From Candidatus Troglogloeales bacterium (lineage in GTDB: Bacteria > Nitrospirota > Nitrospiria > SBBL01), in NCBI GenBank assembly GCA_005239745.1, contig SBBL01000099.1, forward strand, positions 1 to 45,556: 45,556 nt of DNA. Reading direction: 5' to 3'. Of the stretch, positions 16,963 to 24,570 are shown piece after piece. The translations under genes were made by a program, and so were the position numbers. A model generated the notes under the pieces. It worked only from the letters and a program-made list of their open reading frames with translations, had not been told where the DNA came from and searched no databases. Every line of letters begins with the position of its first letter. Within the stretch, counting starts at the first letter, position 1.

Positions 16963-18777
16963 ATGTCTACGGGAGGACAGGAGGAGGTCAAACAACTGAT
17001 CGCCACGGGGAAGGAGAAGGAATACCTTACACACGAGGACTTGGTGGCCACCCTTCCATCCGAGATGGTCTCCTCTGCACAGCTTGGCCATCTCATGTCC
17101 ATGTTTGGCGAGATGGATGTTGATGTGGTGAGCCAAGAGGGGGTAGCGCGTTCTCAGGACATCGCCGATGAGGATGAAGAGCGGCCAGGAGAGGATGGGG
17201 GAGAGGAAGAGGCGGTTGAAGCGGTCCCCTCCGAGAAGGAGATTGCGCGAGAAATTGATCTGACCCCGGGAGAGGCCAGCCGTGGAGATAATCCGGTGCG
17301 GCTTTATCTTCGGGAAATTGGTATTGTCCCGCTCTTGACCCGTGAAGAAGAGATCAAGATCGCGCAGGAGATCGAGCGTGAGAAGCGACAGGTTCTTGCT
17401 ATTGTGTTCGGTCTACCCACGGCGGTTCAGGAGATTTTTCGGATTGGAAAACAGCTTAAGGAGGGGAGCATATCCATCTTCGACGTCGTTGCGACATCGG
17501 AAGAGGACTTTGAAATCTCAGAGGAGGATCGGAATGGCATTACGGATAAAACGTTGCAACTCATTGGGCATGTTCGTGTGCGGTACCGCGCCTATTTGAA
17601 AGCGCGTGAGGGAGCCAAGCGCGCGTTGAACAGCACCAATAAAGATACCGTAAGAGCCGCCCATGACACCATTCATTCGGCCAAGATGAAATTGATTGAA
17701 AAGATAGAGCAGCTTGCGTTAAAGCCGGCCATCCTTGAAAATATTGTCCAAGGCCCTCGCACGCTGGCCGATTCGCTATCGGGTCCTGAGCATGATATCG
17801 CGTTCTGTCGAAGAAAATGCAACCTTCAACCCGATCAGTTGGCGGATTTCTTTTCAAAGACGAAAAAGGGAACAAAAGAGATGCGCACCGCCGGGCATCG
17901 TCTCGGTCTTTCCGAGCAGCAGATTCTTGATCTTGAAAAGACCTACAAAAAGGCGAAAGACAAGATTAAACAGGTTGAGTCAGCGGCGATGGTGTCGGCC
18001 GATGAATTGAAGCATGCCACCCGTCAGCTGTTTCATGCCGAGAACGCGGTTAAGACCGCCAAGAGCAAGTTGATTGAAGCTAATTTAAGATTGGTGGTCA
18101 GTATCGCCAAGAAGCACACTAATCGCGGCTTACAATTTTTGGATTTGATCCAGGAAGGCAATATTGGCCTGATGAAGGCGGTGGATAAATTTGAGTATCA
18201 GCGTGGGTACAAGTTCTCCACCTATGCCACGTGGTGGGTCAGGCAGGGCATTACCCGTGCCATTGCCGACCAAGCCAGGACAATCCGTATCCCCGTGCAC
18301 ATGATTGAGACGATCAATAAGTTGGTTCGGACGGCCCGGCAGATGGTACAGGAGATGGGGAGGGAACCGACTCCGGAAGAACTGAGCAAGCAGATGGATT
18401 TGCCGTTAGACAAGGTTCAGAAAACCTTGAAGGTGGCAAGAGAGCCGATCTCTCTGGAGACTCCCATTGGAGAGGAGGAAGATTCTCACTTGGGCGATTT
18501 CATAGAAGATAAGAATGCGATTTCACCCATAGAGGCGGCTATTCGTTACGACTTGCAGCGTCAGATTGATAGTGTGATGAGTGGATTGACTCAGCGTGAG
18601 GAGCAGGTGCTTAGAAAACGTTTTGGGATCGGGGAAGTAACCGACCATACGTTGGAAGAGGTGGGGCAAGAGTTTAGTGTGACCCGAGAGCGAATCCGGC
18701 AGATTGAATCTAAGGCCCTTCGCAAGCTCCGCAATCCGAGTCGCAGTCGGCGATTGCGTCATTTTGTGGAGGCATAA
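16963..18777 (+). CDS. rpoD: RNA polymerase primary sigma factor RpoD (sigma-70)
   Basis: Housekeeping sigma factor. Region 1.1 is at the N-terminus ([18 protein letters not shown]), followed by an acidic linker. Region 1.2 is [20 protein letters not shown], and a non-conserved domain follows. Regions 2.1-2.4 contain [19 protein letters not shown], the [19 protein letters not shown] segment and [17 protein letters not shown]. Region 3 is [11 protein letters not shown]-like, and region 4.2 is [20 protein letters not shown] with the helix-turn-helix. Its 604 residues are normal. It starts at the base after the dnaG stop. Tandem GC-rich hairpin repeats and a tRNA follow. Confidence 0.98.
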   Translation: MSTGGQEEVKQLIATGKEKEYLTHEDLVATLPSEMVSSAQLGHLMSMFGEMDVDVVSQEGVARSQDIADEDEERPGEDGGEEEAVEAVPSEKEIAREIDLTPGEASRGDNPVRLYLREIGIVPLLTREEEIKIAQEIEREKRQVLAIVFGLPTAVQEIFRIGKQLKEGSISIFDVVATSEEDFEISEEDRNGITDKTLQLIGHVRVRYRAYLKAREGAKRALNSTNKDTVRAAHDTIHSAKMKLIEKIEQLALKPAILENIVQGPRTLADSLSGPEHDIAFCRRKCNLQPDQLADFFSKTKKGTKEMRTAGHRLGLSEQQILDLEKTYKKAKDKIKQVESAAMVSADELKHATRQLFHAENAVKTAKSKLIEANLRLVVSIAKKHTNRGLQFLDLIQEGNIGLMKAVDKFEYQRGYKFSTYATWWVRQGITRAIADQARTIRIPVHMIETINKLVRTARQMVQEMGREPTPEELSKQMDLPLDKVQKTLKVAREPISLETPIGEEEDSHLGDFIEDKNAISPIEAAIRYDLQRQIDSVMSGLTQREEQVLRKRFGIGEVTDHTLEEVGQEFSVTRERIRQIESKALRKLRNPSRSRRLRHFVEA

Positions 18778-18780
18778 TGC

Positions 18781-18845
18781 AGCGGGCCCCCGAAAGTGGG
18801 CTTTTGGGGTGCAAAGCGGGGCCCCCGAAAGTGGGCTTTTGGGGT
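18781..18845 (+). repeat. Two tandem 30-35 bp hairpin units after rpoD
   Basis: Two near-identical units (18781-18810 and 18811-18845) each contain GCCCCCGAAAG-TG-GGCTTTTGGGGT. In each, CCCCGAAAG can pair with CTTTTGGGG. A third, diverged unit lies beyond the tRNA at 18929-18970. The CCCC-AAAGC/GCTTTTGGGG core is the same theme as the palindrome inside the helicase gene (22026) and the hairpin after rlmN (28172). They may end rpoD transcription, but repeat copying is the simpler account. Confidence 0.65.
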
Positions 18846-18852
18846 GCAAAGC

Positions 18853-18925
18853 GGGCCCATAGCTCAGCGGTTAGAGCCGCCGGCTCATAATCGGTTGGTC
18901 CCAGGTTCGAATCCTGGTGGGCCCA
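18853..18925 (+). tRNA. tRNA with anticodon CAT (Ile2 or Met)
   Basis: The acceptor GGGCCCA pairs with TGGGCCC (18918-18924, ends flexible), with discriminator A. D-arm AGCTCAGCGGTTAGAGC. The anticodon stem GCCGG/TCGGT (with G-T pairs) encloses CTCATAA, with CAT at 18886-18888. T-arm CCAGGTTCGAATCCTGG. A following ACCCA is not an exact CCA. The D-arm and TTGGTC variable region resemble tRNA-Ile2 (lysidine-modified, reads AUA) more than initiator tRNA. Elongator Met cannot be excluded by eye. It is flanked by GC hairpin repeats on both sides. Confidence 0.92.
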
Positions 18926-18928
18926 CCC

Positions 18929-18970
18929 AAGCGGGATCCCTAAAAGCGGGCTTTTGGGGTACAAAGCGGG
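18929..18970 (+). repeat. Third copy of the GC hairpin unit, after the tRNA
   Basis: AAGCGGGATCCCTAAAAGC leading to GGGCTTTTGGGGTACAAAGCGGG, a diverged copy of the two units at 18781-18845. It lies between the CAT tRNA and the zinc-ribbon gene. Confidence 0.55.
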
Positions 18971-18995
18971 ATGCAAAAATGAAGGTGTGTGATCA

Positions 18996-19775
18996 ATGCT
19001 GGAAGGCGTAGAAGAAACGGCAGTTCCCCATCTCTCTTTGTTGGAGGGGGAGCATGCCAGACAGCAGATTGCCATTTTGATACAGATTCAACAATTAGAT
19101 GAACAGCTTGCAAGTTTAGACGCGCACCAGAAGCGCCATGAGCAACTGGTGGCGGCAGCGGCCGTGCAGCACGAAGCCGCGTTATTGTCCCTAGCTTCGG
19201 CTCGGTCGTCTCTTAATAAGATCAATAAAGAATGGAAGGCACTGGAGCAGGCGCTGTCGTTAAGTGAAGAGCGTGTGCGTAAGCTCAAAGATTGTCAGAC
19301 GGACTTGAAAACCAATAAGGAATATCAAGCGCGCCTGGCAGAGATTGAGGCGGCCAAAGCAGACGGTGGGAAGATAGAAGAATCCATCTTAGTACTGATG
19401 GAAAAAGCGGAACCACTTAAAAAGGCGGTTGCGGAACAGGAAGCCATTGCCCGTGTCGAGGGCGAGAAGCTACAAGGGGTGAAGGCTGAAATAGAGACCG
19501 AGCGCGTGCAACGCGCTGGAGTGAGGGAGACGTTTGTTGTCGAGCGTGATGCGCTGTTTGCAAAGGTTGCTCCTACCATCCTCAAAGAGTACCGTCGGTT
19601 GATGACCCGGCCCAATCGGCCGGCCATTGCACGGCTTCTTGGCAATGTCTGCGCCGGTTGCCGTTTTAGCCTGCCGCCCCAATTTGTTGTGGTGGCCAAG
19701 GCGCGAGAAAAGATTCTAAGGTGTACCTACTGTGAATGTTTTCTCTACGCTACGGTGGAGCCCTCTCCATCGTGA
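18996..19775 (+). CDS. Coiled-coil C4 zinc-ribbon protein (zf-RING_7/CT398-like)
   Basis: A 259-residue protein. The first about 190 residues form a long helical hairpin rich in Ala, Glu, Lys and Leu (for example KADGGKIEESILVLMEKAE). The C-terminal zinc ribbon uses CAGC (about 215) and CTYC (about 245), in NVCAGCRFSLPPQF and ILRCTYCECFLY. This is the layout of the PF02591 family, whose crystallised member is CT398 of Chlamydia, where links to sigma-54 and type III secretion were proposed. The role here is unknown. Its TGA overlaps the GTG start of the RNase HI gene (GTGA), so the two are coupled, a common neighbourhood for this family. Confidence 0.88.
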   Translation: MLEGVEETAVPHLSLLEGEHARQQIAILIQIQQLDEQLASLDAHQKRHEQLVAAAAVQHEAALLSLASARSSLNKINKEWKALEQALSLSEERVRKLKDCQTDLKTNKEYQARLAEIEAAKADGGKIEESILVLMEKAEPLKKAVAEQEAIARVEGEKLQGVKAEIETERVQRAGVRETFVVERDALFAKVAPTILKEYRRLMTRPNRPAIARLLGNVCAGCRFSLPPQFVVVAKAREKILRCTYCECFLYATVEPSPS

Positions 19776-20191
19776 CAGGACCGCTTGTTATCTATGCGGA
19801 TGGCGCGTCGCGCGGGAATCCGGGCGATAGTGGGATTGGGGTTGTTATCCGTGAGCCTGGGGGTCGTGTGGTTACCACCCTCTCTGAGTCTATTGGACAC
19901 GCAACTAACAACATGGCTGAATATATGGCGCTGGTGCGCGGGCTGGAGGAGGCATTGTTGTTACAGCCCAGTGCGGTATCCGTGTATGTTGATTCTGAGT
20001 TGGTGGCCCGTCAGATATCGGGGGTCTACAAGGTCAAGAACCCCCATCTACACGCTCTTGTAGAACGGGTGAGACGGCTGTGCAGGCAAATTCCGTCTGT
20101 TTCTATTGAACACATTCCGCGCGAGAAAAACCGTGAGGCAGACAAGCTGGCGAGGGCTGGAAGCCGTAAAGCACCGGCGGAAATTTTGTAG
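19772..20191 (+). CDS. Ribonuclease HI family protein
   Basis: Cleaves RNA in RNA-DNA hybrids (R-loops, primers). I take GTG 19772, overlapping the preceding stop, because the RNase H fold begins at once with VIYADGASRGNPGDSG. Catalytic carboxylates are Asp10 (YADGA), Glu50 (NMAEYMAL), Asp74 (VYVDSEL) and Asp124 (READKLA). The protein is 139 residues. The short form with NNMAEYMALVRGL is the bacterial/archaeal RNase HI type seen next to zinc-ribbon genes, not the E. coli RnhA subtype with its basic protrusion. Confidence 0.93.
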   Translation: MTGPLVIYADGASRGNPGDSGIGVVIREPGGRVVTTLSESIGHATNNMAEYMALVRGLEEALLLQPSAVSVYVDSELVARQISGVYKVKNPHLHALVERVRRLCRQIPSVSIEHIPREKNREADKLARAGSRKAPAEIL

Positions 20192-20218
20192 TAGGGGCGT
20201 ATTGCAATACGCCCCTAC
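20191..20218. repeat. 28-bp perfect palindrome
   Basis: GTAGGGGCGTATTG followed directly by its exact reverse complement (14+14 bp). It lies immediately after the RNase HI stop and 16 bp before the RNase P RNA. It can fold into a strong hairpin and may end the upstream transcript. No U-tract follows. Palindromes of this GTAGGGGCG type are found dispersed in many bacterial genomes (recalled, not checked). Confidence 0.75.
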
Positions 20219-20233
20219 TGAAGTCTTTTATAA

Positions 20234-20620
20234 GTGCTGGAGCGGGACAGGTGGCTGCTCCCTGTTAATACAGGGGGAGGAAAGTCCGAGCTCCGCAGGG
20301 CAAGGTGGTCGCTAACGGCGACTGGGGGTGACCCTAAGGAAAGTGCCACAGAAAATAGACCGCCTGACGGTGTTGTCAGGTAAGGGTGAAACGGCGAGGT
20401 AAGAGCTCACCGCTCCGGCGGTGACGTCGGAGGCACGGCAAACCCCACCTGGAGCAAGATCGAATAGGGGGACGTAAAGGGGAGTAATCCTCTTGATAGA
20501 GTGGCCCGCTCAATGTCCCCGGGTCAGATCGCTAGAGCCGTATGGCAACATCCGGTCGAGAGAAATGGTCGCCACTGGAAGTTACCGGAACAGAACTCGG
20601 CTTATGGCCCACTCCAGCAC
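20234..20620 (+). ncRNA. rnpB: RNase P RNA (type A)
   Basis: Catalytic RNA that removes tRNA 5' leaders. The outer helix is clear: GTGCTGGAG at 20234 pairs with CTCCAGCAC ending at 20620. The near-universal GAGGAAAGTCCGAGCTC lies at 20277, followed by GGTGAAACGGCGAGGTAAGAGCTCACCG, the ACGGCAAACCCC-type J-region and the 3' core CAGAACTCGGCTTATGG. The size of about 387 nt fits bacterial type A. It overlaps the first 40 codons of the longest helicase frame, which are therefore not protein-coding. Confidence 0.95.
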
Positions 20621-20626
20621 CACCTA

Positions 20627-23530
20627 ATGGATACGCCTCTTCTCTCTGCCCAGCAAAGGGCATCGGTTGAACACGCGGCCGGGCCGCTGTTGATTGTCGC
20701 CGGCGCGGGCACGGGCAAGACACTTGTGATTGCCCACCGTATTGCGCATCTGATCGCCTCCAAACGGGCAAAACCCCATGAAATTTTGGCGCTTACCTTC
20801 ACGGAATCTGCTGCCACAGAAATGGAAGAGCGGGTAGATCGGCTGGTTCCCTACGGCTATACCGACGTCGCCCTTTCCACCTTCCATGCTTTTGGCGATC
20901 GCATCTTGCGGGAGAATGGGATTCGCTTAGGGCTGACACCGGACTTTCGGGTGCTCTCCCGAGCCGAACAGGCACTCTTTGTAAGATGTCACCTCTTTGA
21001 ATTTCCTCTATCGTCACTTCGACCGCTGGGAGACCCCACCAAACACATTGATGCGCTCTTAAGTGTCATCTCTCGGCTCAAAGACGAAGACATCTCCCCC
21101 GCAGCCTATCTCACCTACGTTCAACAAGAACGTGAAACGCCTTCGCTACTCCCTGATGAACTATCCCTTCATGACGAGGTGGCCCGGACGTATGAGACCT
21201 ACCAGTCCCTGTTGATACAAAACGGATGCATTGATTTTGGCGATCAGGTCTATCTGACGTTGCAACTGCTACGGACCTACCCTTCCATACTTAATCGGTA
21301 CCAAACACGGTTTCAGTATATCCTGGTAGACGAGTTCCAAGACACGAATCATGCCCAGTTCCAGCTCATCCATCTATTGGCTGCCCGCCACGGTTCCATC
21401 ACGGTCGTTGGCGATGATGATCAGAGCATCTACAAGTTTCGGGGTGCGGCGATTTCCAACATTATTTCGTTTCGTGAGCACTATAAAGATGCAGCCTGTG
21501 CCATTTTGACTGAAAACTATCGGTCAACGCAGCCGATTCTCGATGCGGCTTATCGGCTCATTCAATACAACAATCCAGATAGGCTGGAGGTGCGCGAACA
21601 AATTGATAAACGCCTGATTGCACGGTCTCCCGACGTCTTCTCTTCTCCGGTACAACACTGGTACTTCGACACGGTGTTGGAGGAGGCCGGTGCCATTGCT
21701 GAAATGATTTTTGGCGAGGTTCAATCGGGAGCGGCGTACCATCAGTTTGCCCTGTTGGTGCGCGCCAACAACCATGCCGACGACTATCTACGGGCACTCA
21801 ACATGAAGGGAATTCCTTATCGTTTCAGCGGCATGCGAGGGCTATACAACACGCCGGAAGTGCGTGTGCTGATTGCCTTTATGCGGGCAACGGTGGATCG
21901 TCACAACAGCGGCAGTTTATATGCCCTGGCCGCTTCCCCCCTATATGCCTTCCCGCCCGATACCCTGTTGGACTGTATGACCCAGGCACGTAGAACCCAC
22001 GGAAGCCTCTATGATGTGCTCTGTAGGGTACCCCAAAAGCAAGCTTTTGGGGTACCCTCGCCCAATGAGGCCATGACACCGGAGGCCGTTGCGACGACTG
22101 AAAAACTGCTCCGGGACCTCGCGCATGCGCAAATGCGGGCATCAGAGGTTCCAGCCGGCGTGGTGTTATATGAATTTATCAAAGCGGCGGGTTTTCTCAG
22201 GCAAGATGTGACTGCATCCCCTGAAGAGACACGACGGCACGAAGCGCGACTCCAAAACATTGCAAAGTTTTTCAAGGAAATAAAGCGTTTTGAACAATGG
22301 ACGCCCACACCGATGCTACACGATGTGATTGCCTATCTCGATCTCATACAGGCCTCAGGCGAAGATCCTCCGTCTGCAGAGGCGACCGATGACACCGATG
22401 CGGTGTCGGTCTTAACGGTTCACAAGGCCAAAGGATTGGAGTTTGATACGGTCTTTATGGTGGGTCTCGTGGATGGCAACTTCCCTAGCCGGAACCGTGG
22501 TGAGGCCATTGAAATCCCGGATGCCCTGGTTCAGGAAGCGCTTCCCACGGGTAATATCCATCTTCAGGAAGAGAGGCGGCTTTTTTACGTTGGCATGACC
22601 CGTGCTCGCTGTAAGCTCTATCTAACCGCAGCGCGCGATCTGGGCGGAAGGCGCCCTCGTAAAATCAGTCCATTCGTGCTGGAAGCGCTTGGCCTACCGA
22701 TTCAGGTCATCCCGCCTAAGCGCACCTCTCCACAGGTGGCGATCATACACCGTGGAGAAATGGAACCAACGGCCGCCCCTTCTACACCTACTCTCCAAGG
22801 GCCGCTGGGCCTGACGTATTACCAGATTGATGATTATCTGACGTGCCCTTTGAAGTATAAGTATAGCCATATCCTGAAAGTTCCCATCTACCAACACCAT
22901 ACCGTTGTATACGGAAACGCTATCCATCAGGCGGTAGCTGGCTACCTCAGTACCAAAAACGCCGAGCACGCTATTTCACTGGATGAGGTGATTGCCATCT
23001 TTGATCGTGCATGGCACAGCGAAGGTTTTATCAGCCGCGAGCATGAAGAGCAGCGTTTGGAGGCGGGGCATCTAGCCCTACAAAGATTTTACCATGCGGA
23101 AGCACGGAACGAACGGAAACCGACCCATATAGAAAAGCCCTTTTCTTTTTTCTTTGAAGAAAACCGCATTGGCGGGCGATGGGACCGCATTGACGAGGAG
23201 GCAGAGGGCGGCATCGTGATTGATTACAAAACCTCCGCCATTTTAGACCAGAAAACGGCGGATCAAAAAACCAAAGAAAGTCGACAACTTACACTATACG
23301 CGTGGGCCTACTTAGAACAATTCGGGACGTTACCCGCCAGGGTTTCCCTCTACTTCATTGATTCCGGCATCATCGGGCAGGGTACCCGAACGATGAAGCA
23401 TATCGAAGCGTTTAAGGACGAAGTGCGCGAGGTTGCTAGGCATATCCGAGACAAAGACTTCTCCGCCCGTCCCACGTACATGGCCTGTCGGTACTGTGCT
23501 TATCAAGACATCTGTTCTTATGCCGCTTAG
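20627..23530 (+). CDS. UvrD/PcrA-type helicase fused to a RecB-family Fe-S nuclease
   Basis: A single 967-residue helicase-nuclease. The superfamily 1A helicase has Walker A GAGTGKT (about 26), motif Ia ALTFTESAATEM, motif II VDEFQD (about 234), motif III GDDDQSIYKFRGA, motif IV ILTENYRST, motif V TVHKAKGLEFD and motif VI VGMTRARCKLYL (about 655). A C-terminal PD-(D/E)XK domain starts at LTYYQIDDYLTCPLKYKY and has the catalytic IDYKTS (about 866). Its Fe-S cysteines are Cys740 and the CX2CX5C in CRYCAYQDIC (about 954-963), as in AddB and Cas4. ATG 20627 is taken as start because the upstream frame is RNase P RNA. AddA/AdnA-like end processing is inferred. A 32-bp palindrome lies in the coding region. 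Confidence 0.92.
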   Translation: MDTPLLSAQQRASVEHAAGPLLIVAGAGTGKTLVIAHRIAHLIASKRAKPHEILALTFTESAATEMEERVDRLVPYGYTDVALSTFHAFGDRILRENGIRLGLTPDFRVLSRAEQALFVRCHLFEFPLSSLRPLGDPTKHIDALLSVISRLKDEDISPAAYLTYVQQERETPSLLPDELSLHDEVARTYETYQSLLIQNGCIDFGDQVYLTLQLLRTYPSILNRYQTRFQYILVDEFQDTNHAQFQLIHLLAARHGSITVVGDDDQSIYKFRGAAISNIISFREHYKDAACAILTENYRSTQPILDAAYRLIQYNNPDRLEVREQIDKRLIARSPDVFSSPVQHWYFDTVLEEAGAIAEMIFGEVQSGAAYHQFALLVRANNHADDYLRALNMKGIPYRFSGMRGLYNTPEVRVLIAFMRATVDRHNSGSLYALAASPLYAFPPDTLLDCMTQARRTHGSLYDVLCRVPQKQAFGVPSPNEAMTPEAVATTEKLLRDLAHAQMRASEVPAGVVLYEFIKAAGFLRQDVTASPEETRRHEARLQNIAKFFKEIKRFEQWTPTPMLHDVIAYLDLIQASGEDPPSAEATDDTDAVSVLTVHKAKGLEFDTVFMVGLVDGNFPSRNRGEAIEIPDALVQEALPTGNIHLQEERRLFYVGMTRARCKLYLTAARDLGGRRPRKISPFVLEALGLPIQVIPPKRTSPQVAIIHRGEMEPTAAPSTPTLQGPLGLTYYQIDDYLTCPLKYKYSHILKVPIYQHHTVVYGNAIHQAVAGYLSTKNAEHAISLDEVIAIFDRAWHSEGFISREHEEQRLEAGHLALQRFYHAEARNERKPTHIEKPFSFFFEENRIGGRWDRIDEEAEGGIVIDYKTSAILDQKTADQKTKESRQLTLYAWAYLEQFGTLPARVSLYFIDSGIIGQGTRTMKHIEAFKDEVREVARHIRDKDFSARPTYMACRYCAYQDICSYAA
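22026..22057. repeat. 32-bp perfect palindrome inside the helicase gene
   Basis: GGGTACCCCAAAAGC-AA-GCTTTTGGGGTACCC: 15-bp perfect arms around AA. It adds codons reading RVPQKQAFGVPS in the loop between helicase motifs, without stop in this frame. The core is shared with hairpins at 18781, 18929, 28172 and the interior of the MITE-like elements. I take it as an in-frame insertion of a mobile palindromic unit. Confidence 0.8.
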
Positions 23531-23567
23531 AAATGCGGTCCTCCCGAAATTAGAATGTCACGGCCAA

Positions 23568-23597
23568 TTGACAATATTTATCCTATTACAGTAAAGT
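23568..23597 (+). promoter_or_regulatory. Promoter of the AbrB/MazF-type toxin-antitoxin pair
   Basis: TTGACA (23568-23573), an 18-bp spacer and TAAAGT (23592-23597; 4 of 6 to consensus). The -10 lies inside the inverted repeat at 23586-23610, as expected for an autorepressed operon. Confidence 0.5.
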
Positions 23598-23610
23598 ATC
23601 CTTACTGTAA
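23586..23610 (+). promoter_or_regulatory. Operator-like inverted repeat upstream of the AbrB gene
   Basis: TTACAGTAA (23586-23594) and TTACTGTAA (23602-23610) are exact reverse complements separated by 7 bp, 22 bp before the ATG at 23631. They overlap the likely -10. Each arm is itself nearly palindromic (TTAC-GTAA). The placement fits autoregulation by the AbrB-type antitoxin. Confidence 0.65.
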
Positions 23611-23630
23611 AGAATGGAAGGAGGTTTGCT

Positions 23631-23855
23631 ATGCAAATAAGTCGGCTTTCCCAAAAGGGCCAGGTAACACTTCCCAGGAAGATTCGTGAAATCATTGGGG
23701 CCAAGGCGGGTGACCTTATTGTCTATGAGCCGGGCGAGGGGGAGGTGACCCTTCGGCGTATTGAGCCGTTTGATGCCGCATTTTATGTGGCACTATCCGG
23801 CACGGTAGATGAGTGGAGCGCGGAAGAGGATGAAAAAGCCTTCCGGAATTTATGA
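23631..23855 (+). CDS. AbrB/SpoVT/MazE-type antitoxin
   Basis: A 74-residue protein. The N-terminal swapped-hairpin AbrB fold is ISRLSQKGQVTLPRKIREI followed by IGAKAGDLIVYEPGEGEVTL. The acidic C-terminal tail (SGTVDEWSAEEDEKAFRNL) is of the kind that binds and blocks the toxin. GGAAGGAGG precedes the ATG. The gene overlaps the following PemK-type gene by 26 bp, typical of toxin-antitoxin operons. A perfect inverted repeat covers the promoter, so autorepression is likely. Confidence 0.88.
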   Translation: MQISRLSQKGQVTLPRKIREIIGAKAGDLIVYEPGEGEVTLRRIEPFDAAFYVALSGTVDEWSAEEDEKAFRNL

Positions 23856-24204
23856 GTCGTGGGACATCGTGGTTGTCCCCTTTCCCTTTACCGAAAAACT
23901 GGGAGAGAAAAGGAGACCGGCCCTGGTTATAAGCCAGCGGTTGTTCAATAAAAACGGTCATGCGGTCTTGGCGATGATTACGACGCGGTCGCATATCCCG
24001 TGGCCGGGCGACACCTTTATTCAAACCGGCACATCCACGGGACTTCCATCTGCATGTCTTGTCCGCTTGAAGCTCTTTACCCTGGACAACCGCTTAATCC
24101 TCAAGAAGATTGGAACGCTTTCTCTGTCCGATCGGCAAAAGGTTGCGGCCTCTTTTTACCGTTACCTGCCCTTTGAAAAAGAAGCGATGTATCCCCCTCC
24201 TTAG
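23830..24204 (+). CDS. MazF/PemK-type toxin
   Basis: A type II toxin, in most studied cases a sequence-specific mRNA interferase. The PemK fold shows WDIVVVPFPFTEKLGEKRRPALVIS, the family's central strand with the conserved RPALV, then AMITTRSHIPWPGDTFI and SACLVRLKLFTLDN. I use ATG 23830 (GGAAGAGG directly before). It gives a protein of 124 residues starting MKKPSGIYESWD. The longer frame from 23809 lies deep inside the antitoxin gene. The overlap with the AbrB gene indicates coupling. RNA cleavage is the family expectation, not shown here. Confidence 0.87.
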   Translation: MKKPSGIYESWDIVVVPFPFTEKLGEKRRPALVISQRLFNKNGHAVLAMITTRSHIPWPGDTFIQTGTSTGLPSACLVRLKLFTLDNRLILKKIGTLSLSDRQKVAASFYRYLPFEKEAMYPPP

Positions 24205-24570
24205 ACTCTCTGTCGGTGACATCTACGTCTTTTGCATTGATAATTTAGTGACCCTATCTTGTCCACAGCGACCAACGGGAGATGTCCATTCGCTGCGACC
24301 CCTATGCTCACCTTATGCGTGGCTTAAGAATCCTTATGTACACCACCGTACATTGCGGTTTCTGCGCGTAGTAGCCCTTGCACTTCGGCAGCTCGTGACG
24401 GTTTTTAGAGGAACAGATGTTTTTGGACGGACGGGCAGTTGCACGGGAGAAGCAGATCGGTTACAACTTACGGATGGCGGTATAAAAAAAGAAACGATCA
24501 GCCTAAGTATAGACTACTACATTTATGAGAGATCACGCCGGCGTTCAAGGCGTGCTTTATGGAGGTAGTC
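24205..24570. other. Gap between the toxin gene and the PCP-reductase-like gene
   Basis: It contains a decayed half copy of the MITE-like repeat (24325-24411) and, just before the next gene, a small hairpin CACGCC (24534-24539)/GGCGTG (24549-24554) directly upstream of the ribosome-binding site. I see no gene in the rest. Confidence 0.6.
24325..24411 (-). repeat. Decayed half copy of the MITE-like element
   Basis: It aligns with the right half of the copy at 11035: TTAAGAATCCTTATGTACAC, TACATTGCGG, GTAGTAGCCCTTGCACTTC, GTGACGGTTTTTAGAGG. The terminal GTGCCC is lost (AACAG instead), and no left half is found. Confidence 0.65.

Noticed and set aside
18781-18970. CRISPR array from tandem GC units
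   Set aside because: The units are contiguous with no spacers of constant length, and no cas genes are near; they are hairpin repeats.
18710-19075. Minus-strand open frame over the tRNA region
   Set aside because: Its residues (PKSPLSG-type) are translation of the GC hairpin repeats and the tRNA; no independent coding evidence.
20501-20626. First 42 codons of the helicase frame as protein
   Set aside because: They coincide with the RNase P RNA 3' domain, whose terminal helix ends at 20620; ATG 20627 gives a normal N-terminus.
24110-24568. Plus-strand open frame of 152 codons between the toxin and PCP-reductase-like genes
   Set aside because: It overlaps the toxin end and runs through a decayed repeat; composition follows the repeat and there is no ribosome-binding site.
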